Below are positions 14,041 through 15,190 of a DNA stretch of 15,190 nucleotides, piece by piece (the first letter of the stretch is position 1; each line of letters begins with the position of its first letter). The notes under the pieces are model-generated. The model had not been told where the DNA came from, searched no databases, and saw only the letters and a program-made list of their open reading frames with translations. The translations under genes and the position numbers were made by a program. Location: positions 1-15,190 of the forward strand of contig CANRKE010000022.1 of assembly GCA_947631135.1 (NCBI GenBank). The letters are read 5' to 3'. This DNA comes from an uncultured Bacilli bacterium. Lineage in GTDB: Bacteria > Bacillota_I > Bacilli_A > RF39 > UBA660.

Positions 14041-14069
14041 TTGACACTATCATGCAACTATGATAAAAT
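14041..14069 (+). promoter_or_regulatory. Promoter of tRNA-Trp
   Basis: TTGACA (14041-14046), a 17-bp spacer and TAAAAT (14064-14069) preceded by TGA (extended -10): the best promoter in the window. The spacer contains an inverted repeat, TATCAT-6-ATGATA (14048-14065), overlapping the -10. Confidence 0.8.
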
Positions 14070-14104
14070 ATAATTCGTACATGAAATTATATTTTATTAT
14101 TTAT

Positions 14105-14178
14105 AGGGGATTAGTTAAATGGTATAATAATGGTCTCCAAAACCACTGTTGGGAGTTCGATTCTCTCATCCCCTGCCA
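14105..14178 (+). tRNA. trnW: tRNA-Trp (anticodon CCA)
   Basis: Seven-base-pair acceptor stem AGGGGAT/ATCCCCT, a D arm with GG in the loop, an anticodon loop CTCCAAA with CCA at 14137-14139, a T arm GGGAG-TTCGATT-CTCTC, the discriminator G, and an encoded CCA end (14176-14178). The base at the top of the anticodon stem is mismatched (A-C); otherwise it folds normally. It reads UGG only, consistent with TGA being a stop. Its 3' end is directly followed by what looks like a mobile element, a common integration site. Confidence 0.95.
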
Positions 14179-14188
14179 GATGTAAACA

Positions 14189-14206
14189 CCTCCAAAAAAA
14201 TTGGAG
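14189..14206 (+). promoter_or_regulatory. Leader hairpin with anti-Shine-Dalgarno sequence
   Basis: CTCCAA (14190-14195) pairs with TTGGAG (14201-14206) around five As. The slightly longer CCTCCAA (14189-14195) is also an exact 7-base complement of TTGGAGG (14267-14273), the Shine-Dalgarno of the next gene. The two pairings exclude each other, so the leader could switch between an open and a masked ribosome site. No protein, ligand or antisense RNA is identified. Confidence 0.4.
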
Positions 14207-14220
14207 CAAACATATATAAA

Positions 14221-14258
14221 AGCACGGAAAATAACGAGTTTATCCGTGTTTTAATTTT
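14221..14258 (+). terminator. Intrinsic terminator or attenuator
   Basis: AGCACGGA (14221-14228) pairs with TCCGTGTT (14243-14250, one G-U pair), followed by TTAATTTT. It may simply end the tRNA transcript. Because I see no convincing promoter between it and the next gene, it may also attenuate transcription into the replication genes. Confidence 0.6.
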
Positions 14259-14278
14259 GCTTAAAATTGGAGGAAAAA

Positions 14279-14578
14279 ATGTTAGAAAGTTATAGATTTT
14301 TAAAAAGAAATGAAAAAATAGAAAAACAAATAGAATATGCTTGTTATTTTAAAAATGCAAAATTTGAATTTAAACAAGGTAAAATAATTAATATTAAAAA
14401 TACAAATATAAGTGTTGTTGAACCTCATAAATATTTTATAAGTATTAAAGATAAAATAGTTGTTGTTTTATATTTTAATGAAGATAATATCTTTTTGTAT
14501 AATCGTTGTAATAAAATTGAAATTAAAAATTTAAAGACATTATTAAAAAAGATAAGCGAGGGTAAATGTAATGTCTAA
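14279..14578 (+). CDS. Small protein preceding the HUH protein, unknown function
   Basis: Encodes 99 residues; not recognised. The ATG at 14279 is chosen because TTGGAGG (14267-14273) lies 5 nt upstream; the in-frame TTG at 14267 is part of that site. The product is lysine-rich with a helical start (LESYRFLKRNEKIEKQIEY), a central beta-rich part (IINIKNTNISVVEP, KIVVVLYF) and a basic helical end (KNLKTLLKKISEG). No signal or membrane segment. It overlaps the next gene by 8 bases, so the two are probably translated together; it may be an accessory replication or mobilisation protein. The leader can mask its ribosome site. Confidence 0.65.
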   Translation: MLESYRFLKRNEKIEKQIEYACYFKNAKFEFKQGKIINIKNTNISVVEPHKYFISIKDKIVVVLYFNEDNIFLYNRCNKIEIKNLKTLLKKISEGKCNV

Positions 14579-15190
14579 AAGTAAACTAGGTATATCAAGT
14601 TTTGATTTAGATATAAAATTTAAAGATAAAGATGAGGCATATAGATATGCAAAAAGATTAAAAGAGTTCATTAGATATACTTGCAATAAGTATGAAAATT
14701 ATGAGGCACAAGCAATAATATGCACAAGTAATATTAAAGGTAATACATCAATAGTTTATTACGAGCATAATGGCAAAAAAGGAAGACCTAAAAAAATAAA
14801 AGAATATAGTCCATTTGATATAAAGTATTATAATGGTAATTTAGAGGTTGATTGGCACATACATATATTATTAGTATCAAAGCCAGTTTACGCGTTTAGA
14901 GAGAAGATAAAAGCATATATTGATAAGAATTGGTACGATAAATTAATTAAAAAGGAATATGTGAAAAGTAAGGAATATAAAAGAACATATAAAAAAGATA
15001 CAAATATAAAAAAGATAGAATATTTTATAGACCAAGCCGAAGATATATTATTTTGTAATTATTGTAATGAGGACACCATACCCAAAGAATATAGTTTAAA
15101 AAAATTATATAATGCTTTTATGAAAATGAGAACAGCAAAAAGAAATATAGGTAAAATTAGTAATAAGAAATTATTAAAAGCAGATGATGA
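14571..15190 (+). CDS. HUH-type replication initiator/relaxase, partial
   Basis: Open to the window edge: 206 whole codons are visible and the 3' end is missing. GAGGG (14558-14562) lies 8 nt before the ATG. EVDWHIHILLVSKP (92-105) contains the His-hydrophobic-His motif (His96, His98) of HUH endonucleases, which bind a divalent metal. KKIEYFIDQAED (147-158) places Tyr151 where the catalytic tyrosine that attacks the nicking site would lie. An early FDLDIKFKD strand (11-19) fits motif I of such proteins. Known members nick an origin and start rolling-circle replication or conjugative transfer of plasmids and integrated elements. The gene uses GCC, GAC, ACC, CCC and GCG codons more than its neighbours, a hint of transfer. 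Together with its position just after a tRNA gene, this suggests an integrated mobilisable element. I cannot distinguish a Rep from a relaxase without the C-terminal part. Confidence 0.75.
   Translation, partial: MSKSKLGISSFDLDIKFKDKDEAYRYAKRLKEFIRYTCNKYENYEAQAIICTSNIKGNTSIVYYEHNGKKGRPKKIKEYSPFDIKYYNGNLEVDWHIHILLVSKPVYAFREKIKAYIDKNWYDKLIKKEYVKSKEYKRTYKKDTNIKKIEYFIDQAEDILFCNYCNEDTIPKEYSLKKLYNAFMKMRTAKRNIGKISNKKLLKADD

Noticed and set aside
14048..14065. Operator in the tRNA-Trp promoter spacer (TATCAT/ATGATA)
   Set aside because: It is only a 6-bp repeat and partly formed by the extended -10 itself, so I do not claim regulation.
10390..14178. TGA read as Trp, as in Mycoplasma-like bacteria
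   Set aside because: The tRNA-Trp has anticodon CCA, Trp is always TGG in the intact genes, no gene is broken by TGA, and TGA ends the gene at 10390.

Overview
The window is very AT-rich (I estimate about 25% GC). Genes are short, with mostly A/T-ending codons, Gram-positive-style Shine-Dalgarno sites (AGGAG/AGGTGA) and extended -10 promoters (TGnTATAAT). D-Ala-D-Ala ligase, a cell-wall amidase, a lipoprotein and FeoAB fit a cell-walled, anaerobic or gut-type low-GC Firmicute, perhaps an uncultured Bacilli/Clostridia lineage. The standard bacterial code fits: Trp is TGG, the tRNA-Trp has anticodon CCA, no gene is interrupted by TGA, and TGA ends the gene at 10390-11040. I cannot name the species.

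Regions. (1) 1-1062 holds no intact gene: strong hairpins, an orphan group II intron 3' end (domains V and VI) and a short decayed reading frame. (2) 1063-2717 is an accessory patch: a HhH-GPD DNA-glycosylase-like gene, a small remnant whose stop overlaps the next start, a macrodomain gene, and a doubtful 56-codon frame. (3) 2756-3808 is ddl. (4) 3931-6128 is a two-gene unit: a membrane J-domain protein with several GA-module-like three-helix repeats, coupled to a small DUF1292-like protein. (5) feoAB (minus strand) converges on it and is divergent from a diacylglycerol-kinase-family gene (8635-9567); a palindrome lies between the two promoters. A PepSY membrane protein and a frameshifted gene remnant follow. 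(6) A minus-strand two-gene operon encodes a membrane-anchored Amidase_3 enzyme and a coupled membrane protein. It is divergent from a membrane-bound XRE regulator, which is followed by a thioredoxin-like (CPWC) lipoprotein. (7) A tRNA-Trp gene with a near-consensus promoter is followed directly by a small gene and a HUH-type replication/relaxase protein that runs off the window. This looks like the left edge of a mobile element inserted at the tRNA 3' end.

Strongest leads: the HUH element at tRNA-Trp, with a leader that could be an attenuator or anti-Shine-Dalgarno switch; the J-domain/GA-module membrane protein with its coupled small partner; the glycosylase/macrodomain pair with a deleted gene between them; and the two-gene membrane amidase module opposite a membrane-bound regulator. 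All functional assignments come from reading motifs by eye; no database search was done.
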